Assembly (NCBI GenBank): GCA_023382935.1
Contig: JAHDXL010000009.1
Span: 1 to 64,000, forward strand
Source of the DNA: Phycisphaerales bacterium
GTDB taxonomy: Bacteria; Planctomycetota; Phycisphaerae; Phycisphaerales; UBA1924
Length of the DNA stretch: 64,000 nt
Direction: 5' to 3'
A model generated the notes under the pieces. That model ran no database searches and was not told the DNA's origin. It saw nothing but the letters and a program-made list of their open reading frames with translations. Positions within the stretch are counted from its first letter, which is position 1, and each line of letters starts with the position of its first letter. The translations under genes and the position numbers were made by a program. Below are positions 17,388-24,285 of the stretch, piece by piece.

Positions 17388-17594
17388 TCATCGTCGGTCG
17401 CGACGAGCACGCAGACGAACCGCGACATCCGATTCGGTCCACGCGAACTTCGCGAGTAGCCTTCGCAGGTCTGGATCCGTCTCCGCTGACTCCCACGCGG
17501 AGCGGAGGTCGGCCGCGTTCAGGCTGCTGAGCTGGGGCCACCAGGGCGTACCTCGGAGGGCCGCCTCAAAGTCTGCGGCTTTCTCTGGCTCCTA
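17388..17594 (-). other. In-frame continuation of the RecB-like nuclease gene beyond a TAG
   Basis: After the TAG at 17592-17594 the same frame stays open for 67 codons to a TGA at 17388-17390. The product has protein-like composition (EPEKAADFEAALRGTPWW, then NAADLRSAWESAETDPDLRR). RecB-family relatives normally carry a C-terminal tail of this kind after the 'FPxKG' motif. The total frame 17388-18626 is an exact multiple of three. This is therefore the gene's real C-terminus, cut off by a nonsense codon or reached by readthrough. The convergent helicase gene ends 7 bases away. Confidence 0.65.
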
Positions 17595-18626
17595 GCCCTT
17601 CCGGGGGAAGAGGACGCGCTCGCTCGCGGTGATCGCTACCTCCTTCTCTCGGCCCGCGATGAGCTCAAGACCGTCTCGCTTGGCGATCGCCACGAGCGCC
17701 TGCCGGATGTCCTCAATCTGCTTCTCGATATCGCCTTGTTCGTTCTGTAGGAGCTTCCGCTTGGCGTCGAGCTCAGCCCACCGGTCGACAAGCGCAACAG
17801 CGGGTTCCTTGGCTAGATCGCTCTCCGGCATCACGCGGACCTGGTACAGGTGCTTTCGAGCCGGACAGATTTGCTGGTACTCGCAATAGGAGCACAGCGG
17901 TCCTTCGCTGGTCCGGAACTGCTCAGCGTCGTCGCCCCGGCGCTCGATGTCGGTGATCGTCGCAATCGCATCGGATCGCAGTTGGTCCAACTGGTCAGTC
18001 GTGCGTGAGGACACGATCGAGTGGTCGAAGCGGAGGAAGTGCCAGATGAGCTCAACCCGGCCAACGTCTTTCCACATGCGGCGGATGCCGATCTCGTAGT
18101 ACGCCAGCTGTGGATCCGCGTCCTTCTCCGCCTGGGTGGGAAGGCTGCTGTTGGTCTTGTAGTCATGAATCTGCCAGCAACCATCGGCCGCCTTGGCCAG
18201 CCGATCGATGTAGCCGACCATTTTGAACCGCTCGGCTTCGTCAAGCGGAAAGGTGATCATCTGCTCCAGGCCGATGATGGTCGCTTGGTCAAACGGATGG
18301 AATCGGCGGTAGTACGAGTCGATGCATCGCCAGGCCAGCGAGCGGTAGTCATCGGGAGTTGCGTCCCGATCGTGGATGACCACCGCCGGCGTCCAGTGCG
18401 TGGCCCACTCCTGATCAAGCCGCTCGCGAAGGCTCCCCACGGCTGGCACGATCCCTTTGGACACTCGTTCGTACAGGTGCTCGAGCACATCATGCACACG
18501 CGAACCGAGGAAGGTCGCGATCTGCTCCGGCGGTTCGGGCAACTCGACCTTGGCGATGTACCGGTAGAAGTACTTCCGCGGGCAATGGCGGAAGCACTCG
18601 ATCCGGCTGTGGGAATATGTGGGCAT
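17592..18626 (-). CDS. RecB-family PD-(D/E)XK nuclease with Fe-S cysteines, interrupted by TAG
   Basis: This 344-residue reading has the RecB/Cas4-type nuclease layout: YSHSRIECFRHCPRKYFYRY at the start, His45 in GSRVHDVLE, Asp141 in MVGYIDRL, and Asp155/Lys157 in WQIHDYKTN. Three C-terminal cysteines (245, 248, 254 in CSYCEYQQIC) with one near residue 11-15 could hold a 4Fe-4S cluster. These features define ssDNA/dsDNA exonucleases such as Cas4 and AddB-type domains. The frame stops at TAG after ERVLFPRKG, but a further 67 in-frame codons look like the true C-terminus. All catalytic residues precede the stop, so the shortened protein could still act. It is convergent with the helicase gene and divergent from the next gene by about 60 bases. 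Confidence 0.8.
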   Translation of the reverse strand: MPTYSHSRIECFRHCPRKYFYRYIAKVELPEPPEQIATFLGSRVHDVLEHLYERVSKGIVPAVGSLRERLDQEWATHWTPAVVIHDRDATPDDYRSLAWRCIDSYYRRFHPFDQATIIGLEQMITFPLDEAERFKMVGYIDRLAKAADGCWQIHDYKTNSSLPTQAEKDADPQLAYYEIGIRRMWKDVGRVELIWHFLRFDHSIVSSRTTDQLDQLRSDAIATITDIERRGDDAEQFRTSEGPLCSYCEYQQICPARKHLYQVRVMPESDLAKEPAVALVDRWAELDAKRKLLQNEQGDIEKQIEDIRQALVAIAKRDGLELIAGREKEVAITASERVLFPRKG

Positions 18627-18686
18627 CGGAAGAGGCTGATTGTATTGCCGGGCGAGTATCTGTGAGGGGTGCCCTAGGCTCTAGCC

Positions 18687-19880
18687 GTGGCCAAACGACC
18701 CGATCCAACGTCGACTGCATGGGACGAGCGTCTGCGTGGCCTTGCCATGCTGCTCCCTGTGTTCAGGACCCCCGGCACAGATCCAGATACCGCGATCAAC
18801 GCCCTGAATGATGTGGCGTATCGCTTGGGATGGGTGCTCACGGACTTCGACTGGTCAGAGTGGGCGCACGGGCCAGAGTGCCAGATGCTCGTGAAAGACT
18901 CTGCGAACGTCGCCTCGGCCGACACACTGACATTGGCTCGGCTGCTCACGGCTCACCTTCGACAGGACCGCTTCTGCGAAGGGCATCTCTTGGGGGCATT
19001 CGAGGGAGGACACCTGACGGCCATTGTGCGTCGGGCGGCAGACCTGCTCGCGGCTCGTGACGGGTCATTGGCGCGGAAGCCCAAAGGAGAGACCTCTCGC
19101 TCACTCTTCGCCCGATACGTCGGCATCGACTACTCCGGCGCACAGACGCCGACGTCGAGCCTGCCCGGGCTCCGGGTCTACATGGCGGAGCGGAATGCCG
19201 CTCCGGTCGAGGTGCGGCCGTCGCAAGGGCTGAAGAAGCACTGGACCCGCCGCGGCGTTGCGGAGTGGCTCGTCGCCCGGCTCTCGGAGAACGAGCCCGC
19301 CATCGTCGGCATCGACCACGGGTTCTCCTTCCCGATGAAGTACTTCGAGCGGCACAACCTGCGGCGCGACTGGCACGCGTTCCTCGACGACTTTCACGAT
19401 CACTGGCCGACCGACGAGGACAACACATACGTCGACTTCGTGCGTGATGGAAATGTCGGGCGCGGCGCGGACCGCCCGGGCGACCGCCGCTGGAAGCGCC
19501 TCACCGAAGTACGGGCCGGCGGTGCCAAGTCGGTGTTCCACTTCGACGTGCAGGGTTCGGTCGCAAAGTCGACCCATGCGGGCCTCCCGTGGCTGAGGTA
19601 CATCCGCGAGCGGCTTGGCTCCCGCATCCACTTCTGGCCGTTTGACGGTTGGACGCCGACCCCCGGTCGTTCGGTCATCGCGGAGGTCTACCCGTCGCTG
19701 TGGAGCCGGTCGTTGCCGAAGGCGGACCGCACGCCAGACCAGCACGACGCATGGAGCGTGGCTGAGTGGCTACGGCGGGCGGATGTTGATGGCGGTCTCA
19801 CAGAGTACCTGAAACCCGACCTCTCCCCCGAGGATCGAGCGACGGCAGCAGTGGAGGGTTGGATCATGGGTCTCGGGTAA
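18687..19880 (+). CDS. DUF6508 / RNase H-like (DUF429-type) fusion protein
   Basis: This 397-residue protein has two parts. Residues about 15-122 (MLLPVFRTPGTD, LGWVLTDFDWSEWAHGPE, LTLARLLTAHLRQDRFCEGHL) follow the DUF6508 pattern. From about 143 the sequence resembles an RNase H-like fold: ARYVGIDYSGAQTP with Asp148, IVGIDHGFSFPMKY, SVIAEVYPSLW, and a final ATAAVEGWIMG, the pattern of DUF429-type proteins. The GTG start at 18687 faces the nuclease gene, leaving a 60-base shared promoter region. Position at the edge of the DUF6361-PLD-helicase cluster suggests an accessory role, but function is unknown. Confidence 0.65.
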   Translation: MAKRPDPTSTAWDERLRGLAMLLPVFRTPGTDPDTAINALNDVAYRLGWVLTDFDWSEWAHGPECQMLVKDSANVASADTLTLARLLTAHLRQDRFCEGHLLGAFEGGHLTAIVRRAADLLAARDGSLARKPKGETSRSLFARYVGIDYSGAQTPTSSLPGLRVYMAERNAAPVEVRPSQGLKKHWTRRGVAEWLVARLSENEPAIVGIDHGFSFPMKYFERHNLRRDWHAFLDDFHDHWPTDEDNTYVDFVRDGNVGRGADRPGDRRWKRLTEVRAGGAKSVFHFDVQGSVAKSTHAGLPWLRYIRERLGSRIHFWPFDGWTPTPGRSVIAEVYPSLWSRSLPKADRTPDQHDAWSVAEWLRRADVDGGLTEYLKPDLSPEDRATAAVEGWIMGLG

Positions 19881-20303
19881 GCGCGACGGCGCGAGTTCGA
19901 TCCGCCTGTTAAGCGTGAGGTGCCCCAGCGGCCAACCAACGCCGTTTTCCCGCGCTCTCTGGTCGGCCCGACCTACTAACGGCCCCCGAAATCATGCCGA
20001 GTTCGAGACACCCATCCGATCGGAGGATCGCGCTGCTTGGCGTTCCGCTCCTTGGCGACCGCCCGCTGGAGCCACTGCACATCCCCACACTCGCGTTCAA
20101 GCACATTCATCGCCGGCCTCCTTGCCGACGACATCTTCTCACAACCCCGACCAAAGCGCTATGCCTGACACGCGCCGTACAGGCGCGCGATTCTCAAACC
20201 GAATCCGTATAATACCGCCGCTCCTCGCGCTTGTCGTCGACGGCGATGGTCCATCCCGTGTCCGCGTCGCGGTCGTGATGGTCTGGACTGACGGCGGTAT
20301 TGA
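19881..20303. other. Intergenic stretch with a possible 44-codon remnant
   Basis: No full gene is supported. A minus-strand frame of 44 codons (19976-20110) reads MNVLERECGDVQWLQRAVAK followed by ERNAKQRD. That resembles the first helix of IS630-type transposases, so it may be a transposon scrap, but it is too short to be sure. Nothing else is recognised. Confidence 0.35.
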
Positions 20304-20783
20304 TCACGCGGAGTTGTCCCCTGTGGGAGGATGCGAGACACAGGATCTTCCGCATTCCGGACAGCGACTACATCGCAGGCCGCGGAGATCGTAGCCGCAC
20401 CAATGGCACACGCCGGAGGCTGCGTATCGTGGTAGAGTCTGTGGAGTCCGCCGCACACCCAGTATCGCGGCAGTGTAAACCAGGAACCCTGCGGCCACAG
20501 CAATCCGACCATTCCCTGTGAACAGAAAAGTTGTCACGACTGCGGCTGGTGGTGCAAGCACACCCAAACCAATCTGTAGCCACGAATGACGGCGCAAGGC
20601 TGCCCCACACAGGATGCCTGCGACCATCCCCACAAACCAACCAACTATTGCGGCAGGGATGATGGGGTCTCCAGTTTCGACTGCCAACCAACCCGCTACA
20701 GCGCAGGAGAAAATGGGCATGGTGCTCGCCATGAACAGGAACCTTCTGACTGACGAGAGATTGTCCGGTTGCCCTCCAACCAT
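20304..20783 (-). CDS. Small membrane protein with C-terminal zinc ribbon
   Basis: This 159-residue protein has about four hydrophobic helices: FLFMASTMPIFSCAVAGWLAV; IIPAAIVGWFVGMVAGILCG; IGLGVLAPPAAVVTTFLF; IAVAAGFLVYTAAILGV. It ends in a four-cysteine ribbon, CHWCGYDLRGLRCSRCPECG. This 'CxxCGYDLRG...CPxCG' tail is widespread in planctomycete membrane proteins of unknown role. I chose the ATG at 20783; the open frame upstream has no coherent sequence. It starts 27 bases after the end of the Cys-rich fragment and probably formed an operon with it. Confidence 0.65.
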   Translation of the reverse strand: MVGGQPDNLSSVRRFLFMASTMPIFSCAVAGWLAVETGDPIIPAAIVGWFVGMVAGILCGAALRRHSWLQIGLGVLAPPAAVVTTFLFTGNGRIAVAAGFLVYTAAILGVRRTPQTLPRYAASGVCHWCGYDLRGLRCSRCPECGRSCVSHPPTGDNSA

Positions 20784-20809
20784 GCGAGTTCCCTTTTCGG
20801 CGAGTCCGA

Positions 20810-21150
20810 TCACTGCGAACCGGCAATGACTGGGCCACCGGGTGGATCCTGAGGAAACCACGGCACAGGCCATACGCTGGGTGGAGGCTGCGGAACGGTG
20901 GTGCATTGAGCGATCTGCACCGCTACGCACTTGAGATAGCAAGCGCCCATGAAAGGCGGGTGCGCGTTGGGGTAGCGCCGAGTGGCTTCGCCGTAGCACC
21001 TGATGTGCGCATCGTGGGCGGGTACTCCCTGCTTGTGCATGCACGCCAAGCAGGCTCGCACAGAATTTGTCCAGTCGCCATCGCCTCCACATTTGCAGAA
21101 GCACCTCGCGTTAGCGCCCACATAGGAATCACATGGCCCATATGCGGCAT
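20810..21150 (-). pseudogene. C-terminal fragment of a cysteine-rich, RHS-tail-like protein
   Basis: About 113 codons are open from the insertion-element edge to a TGA at 20810. The translation has ordered cysteines (CFCKCGGDGDW, VRACLACMHKQGVPAHDAH, IRCYGEATRRYPNAHPPF, MGACYLKC) and a proline-rich end. The pattern C.C...W...VR.CL.CM...GV...AH..CY resembles the extreme tails of planctomycete RHS/YD-repeat proteins, so it may be the end of a large secreted or polymorphic-toxin-like protein. The upstream part is missing: the IS3 element starts right at 21151, and beyond it lies an unrelated LOG gene. The RHS assignment is from memory of the pattern and is tentative. Confidence 0.5.
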
Positions 21151-21179
21151 TGACCTTTCCCCGTTTGACGTACCAGAGT

Positions 21180-22078
21180 CTATGAGAGTTCGAGCACTGC
21201 CGCACCCCGCTGCTGGACCGACCGGAGCGAAGCGGAGGGCGGCCCGGCAGCGATCGTCTCCGGGGCCGGGGGTCGGTAGCCCAGCGAGCTGTGCGGCCGA
21301 GGGTGTTGTAGTGCTTCCGCCACATCTCGATGAGCACCTTCGCCTCTCGGAGCGTGTAGAAGATCTCCCCGTTGAGCAGCTCGTCCCGCAGCTTGCCGTT
21401 GAAGCTCTCCACGTACCCGTTCTCCCATGGGCTGCCCGGCTCGATGTACACCGTCTTCACGCCGACCTTGCCCAGCCACTCCCGCACCACGCCCGCCGTG
21501 AACTCGGCGCCGTTGTCGCTGCGGACGTGCTCCGGCACACCCCGCGTCGCCATCAGCCACGCCAGCCGCTCCAGCACGTCGTCGCTGTTCAGGTTTCGTG
21601 CCACGTCGATGCTCAGGCACTCCCGCGTGAACTCGTCCACGATCACCAGCATCCGGAAGGGCCTGCCGTCGTGCGTCACTCCGCTCACGAAGTCGTACGC
21701 CCACACATGATCCCTGTGCTCCGGCCGCAGCCGGATGCACGAGCCGTCGTTGAGCCACAGCCGCCCGCGTCTGGGCTGCCGCCGCGGCACCTTCAAGCCC
21801 TGCCTCCGCCAGATCCGTTCCACACGCTTGTGGTTCACACGCCAGCCCTCATGACCGAGCATCGCCGTGATCCTGGGTGTTCCATATCTTCCGTACACCG
21901 CCGCCACCTCGATGATCCGTCCTGTCAGCCGATCCTCATCATCACGCACCCGTGGCGTGTGCCGCTGCACCGCTCTGGCCTGGCCCAGCACACGGCACGC
22001 ACGCCGCTCGCTCACGCCCAGTTCGCTCTGGACATGCTCGACGGCAACGCGCCGACGTGCCGGGCTCAGAAGTTTGGG
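21180..22078 (-). pseudogene. IS3 transposase OrfB, frameshifted near its 3' end
   Basis: The rve integrase core is clear: YGRYGTPRITAMLGHEGW, WAYDFVSGVTHDGRPFRML (first Asp), VRSDNGAEFTAGVV (second Asp), and SPWENGYVESFNGKLRDEL (Glu). After HYNTL, at about 21300, the frame changes. The expected continuation RPHSSLGYRPPAPE is found one base out of frame and runs to a TGA at 21180, so one C has been lost. Expression normally needs a -1 frameshift from orfA at CCCAAAC (22072-22078). The catalytic triad lies upstream of the deletion, but the altered tail probably impairs activity. Confidence 0.8.
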
Positions 22079-22344
22079 CGCGCCGCCTCCCGCAGGATCG
22101 CCTTGTCCAGCTCCGCCTCCGCCAGCAGCCGCTTGAGCCGCGCGTTCTCCTGCTCGAGTTCCTTGAACCGCCTGGCCTGATCGACCTTCAGCCCGCCGTA
22201 CTCCTTCCGCCAGCGGAAGTACGTCTGCTCGGTGATCCCCAGCAGCCTGCACACGCCCGCGATCGTGTTGCCCTTGCCCAGCTCCACGTCCGCCTGCCAC
22301 AGCTTGTTCACCACCTCTTCCGCCGAATGCCGCTTCCTGCCCAT
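22066..22344 (-). CDS. IS3-family OrfA (helix-turn-helix)
   Basis: This 92-residue protein reads MGRKRHSAEEVVNKLWQADV, then GNTIAGVCRLLGITEQTYFRW (helix-turn-helix), then a leucine-zipper-like stretch FKELEQENARLKRLLAEAEL and DKAILREAARPNF. This is the standard OrfA of IS407-type elements. It binds the inverted repeats and regulates transposition, and a -1 shift near its end makes the OrfAB transposase. The frame is intact, ending with TGA at 22066-22068. Confidence 0.88.
   Translation of the reverse strand: MGRKRHSAEEVVNKLWQADVELGKGNTIAGVCRLLGITEQTYFRWRKEYGGLKVDQARRFKELEQENARLKRLLAEAELDKAILREAARPNF
22072..22078 (-). promoter_or_regulatory. Probable -1 frameshift slippery heptamer CCCAAAC
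   Basis: Read on the minus strand, the sequence C CCA AAC lies six codons or less before the orfA stop. A -1 slip there joins orfA to the orfB frame (AAA CTT CTG AGC CCG). It fits the X XXY YYZ form used by IS3 elements. No downstream pseudoknot was modelled. Confidence 0.6.
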
Positions 22345-22413
22345 CGCCTTTGCCCTCCTTGGTCCGCCCCGAGGCTATCACAGGGGCTGGACCGGGTTTG
22401 GGGGGAAAGGTCA

Positions 22414-23032
22414 GCCATGCGCAGATCCGCGTCTTCGAGCATGCTTCTCCTAGCCCACTCGACCAAGCTCTTCCACATGGGGCCTACCAGAATGAGCGGA
22501 ACACGCTCCACGTGCCGGACTTGCGAGATTGCCAGATCATGATCGTCTCTAGAACCGTGCCGATCCCGCCGGGCGCGACGACAAACGCGTCGGAGGCGAT
22601 GACGAAATGGTGCAGCCGGCTAAAGAATGTCTTGTGCCTGAAGACCTAATCGACGAAGGGATTGACCTCTTGCTCGAAGGGGAGCTCAACGTGGATCCCC
22701 GGGGAGTGCTGCCGATTTCCAACGCTTGCAGCCCCCTCGTTGGCCGCCTGCATCAGGCCGGGGCCGCCGCCGGTCACTATGTCGCATCCCATTTCGGTCA
22801 GCGCAACCGCGGCTCTCTTGACCTCGTTGTAGGCGAAGGTGCCCGGTCTCGCGCGTCCCGACCCGAAGATCGCCACGCGATAACGCTCGTGCCGGCTCGG
22901 GCGGAGGCGCGTGAGCGTGTCCACGGCCTCCCACAGGTTCATGACCGTCGCGGCGACAATCTCCTCGACCGCGTCCTCCTCGGCGAGGCTGACGTTGCGA
23001 ATCCCGCCCATGTCTGAATGCAACGTCGTCAT
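22414..23032 (-). pseudogene. LOG-family (lysine decarboxylase-like) gene with TAG, frameshift and IS truncation
   Basis: The LOG fold is recognisable: YRVAIFGSGRARPGTFAYNE, GCDIVTGGGPGLMQAANEGA, and later VVAPGGIGTVLETIMIW then VPLILVGPMWKSLVEWARRS. LOG enzymes remove ribose phosphate from nucleotides (PGGxGTxxE motif). The gene is broken three ways. An in-frame TAG lies at 22646-22648 after EVNPFVD, a base is missing near 22530 (MIWQ to QVRHVE), and the IS3 end at 22413 cuts it after DADLRMA. I chose the ATG at 23032, which overlaps the ackA stop by 4 bases, so it was the last gene of the phosphoketolase operon. An intact copy would be about 70 codons longer. Confidence 0.8.
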
Positions 23033-24270
23033 GCCTGGCTCCCTCGATCGGACATGGGACGAGCGTGTCCTCTGGAAACCGGGAGACGCAAGCCGAGCAC
23101 ACGCGCCGTGTGCTGTGCGATCACCAACTCCTCGTTCGTCGGGACTACCCAAGCGGCGACGCGGCTGGCCGGTGACGTGATCCGCGGGCCGCCACGGGCG
23201 TTCGCCGCTTCGTCGAGTTCGATGCCGAGCCACCGCGAAGCTCTGCAGATCGCTCCGCGGACGGACGCGGCGTTCTCGCCGATACCTCCGGTGAACACAA
23301 TCGCATCCAGCCCACCAAGCACGGCCGCCATCGAGCCGATCTCTCTCGCGGCCCGATAGACGAACAGATCGATGGCCTGACCGGCGCGAGGATCGTCGCA
23401 GCCCATGAGCGTCCGCATGTCGCCGGAAATGCCGGAGAAGCCCAGAAGTCCGGATCGCTCGTAGAGCATCTGTTCTATCTCGTGCAGATCAAGACCGGCA
23501 TGCTGATGAAGGTAGAGGAGAACACCCGGATCGATGGAGCCGCAGCAGGTGCTCATGACCAGTCCATCGACCGCGGTGAAACCCATCGTGGTCGCGATGC
23601 TCCTGCAGCACTGCATCGCGCACAAGCTCGCGCCGTTACCTAGGTGCGCAACGATCGTTCGCCCGACCGCCGCGCGAGGGTCCAATGTGGGGAGTATCTC
23701 CGCGATGTACTCGTAGGACAGGCCGTGGAATCCATAGCGCCGCACACCCAGCTTCAGGTACTCACGCGGGATCGCGAACGCTTGGGCGAGCGGCGGCTGC
23801 GTCCGATGGAACGAAGTGTCGAAGCAGGCGACCTGGGGCAGTCCCGGCGCCGCGATGGCCAGCGCCCGGATGGCAGCAAGACTGTGCGCCTGGTGCAGCG
23901 GTGCCAACACCGTTAGTGCCTCGATCTCCGCGAGCACTTGGGGATTGATGCGAACTGGCTTGGTCATTCCCGTGCCACCGTGGACCACGCGATGACCCGC
24001 GCCGACCAAGCGGCCACCCAGTATGTCCTTCCGCTTGCACCAAGAGAGCAGATAGTCCACGGCTTCGGCGTGCCCCAAATCCCTCGACCGGCATGGTTCC
24101 TCGGAGACAACCCGACCCTCGTGATCCGCCGCGCGGAATGCGGGCGATTCAGGCAGCCCTGCAATCTGACCGCGCAGCATCGGTTCCAGACGCGCGCCCG
24201 CGGCGAAAACCGAGAACTTCAGGCTCGAGGAGCCGGCGTTCAGCACCAGGATTGAATCGGTAGCGGCCAT
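23029..24270 (-). CDS. ackA: Acetate kinase
   Basis: This 413-residue protein has the complete acetate kinase signature: start ILVLNAGSSSLKFSVF, GHRVVHGG, FDTSFHRTQP, RRYGFHGLSYEYI, VAHLGNGASLCAM, MGFTAVDGLVMSTCCGSIDPG, and VFTGGIGENAASVR. It converts acetyl-phosphate and ADP to acetate and ATP. The gene follows phosphoketolase by 15 bases and overlaps the LOG remnant by 4. This pairing makes ATP from sugar phosphates without glycolysis' lower half. The C-terminal end is a little longer than usual. Assignment is firm. Confidence 0.95.
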   Translation of the reverse strand: MAATDSILVLNAGSSSLKFSVFAAGARLEPMLRGQIAGLPESPAFRAADHEGRVVSEEPCRSRDLGHAEAVDYLLSWCKRKDILGGRLVGAGHRVVHGGTGMTKPVRINPQVLAEIEALTVLAPLHQAHSLAAIRALAIAAPGLPQVACFDTSFHRTQPPLAQAFAIPREYLKLGVRRYGFHGLSYEYIAEILPTLDPRAAVGRTIVAHLGNGASLCAMQCCRSIATTMGFTAVDGLVMSTCCGSIDPGVLLYLHQHAGLDLHEIEQMLYERSGLLGFSGISGDMRTLMGCDDPRAGQAIDLFVYRAAREIGSMAAVLGGLDAIVFTGGIGENAASVRGAICRASRWLGIELDEAANARGGPRITSPASRVAAWVVPTNEELVIAQHTARVLGLRLPVSRGHARPMSDRGSQA

Positions 24271-24285
24271 CGGTTTCGCGGAGGG

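Larger units (their letters stand above)
21151..22413 (-). mobile_element. IS3-family insertion sequence (IS407-group-like), 1,263 bp
   Basis: The ends are perfect 12-base inverted repeats: TGACCTTTCCCC at 21151-21162 and its complement at 22402-22413. Inside are orfA and orfB on the minus strand with a CCCAAAC slippery site at their overlap. The flanking bases (GCAT on the left, GCCA on the right) do not form a target duplication. The genes on each side are unrelated, so the element probably mediated a deletion or is a recombination product of two copies. OrfB carries a one-base deletion near its end, so this copy is likely immobile on its own. Confidence 0.85.

Noticed and set aside
20810-22381. 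A single 523-codon open frame spanning the IS3 OrfB and the Cys-rich tail
   Set aside because: It is a chance fusion. The frame crosses the IS end at 21151, and the true OrfB continuation (RPHSSLGYRPP) is in another frame after a one-base deletion.
17388-23032. Possible stop-codon recoding, because TAG interrupts three genes (RecB-like nuclease, LOG and the second DUF2924 copy)
   Set aside because: abiEii ends naturally in TAG, and two of the three interrupted genes also show other decay (frameshift, truncation or a broken end). Nonsense mutation is the simpler reading. No suppressor tRNA was seen in the window.
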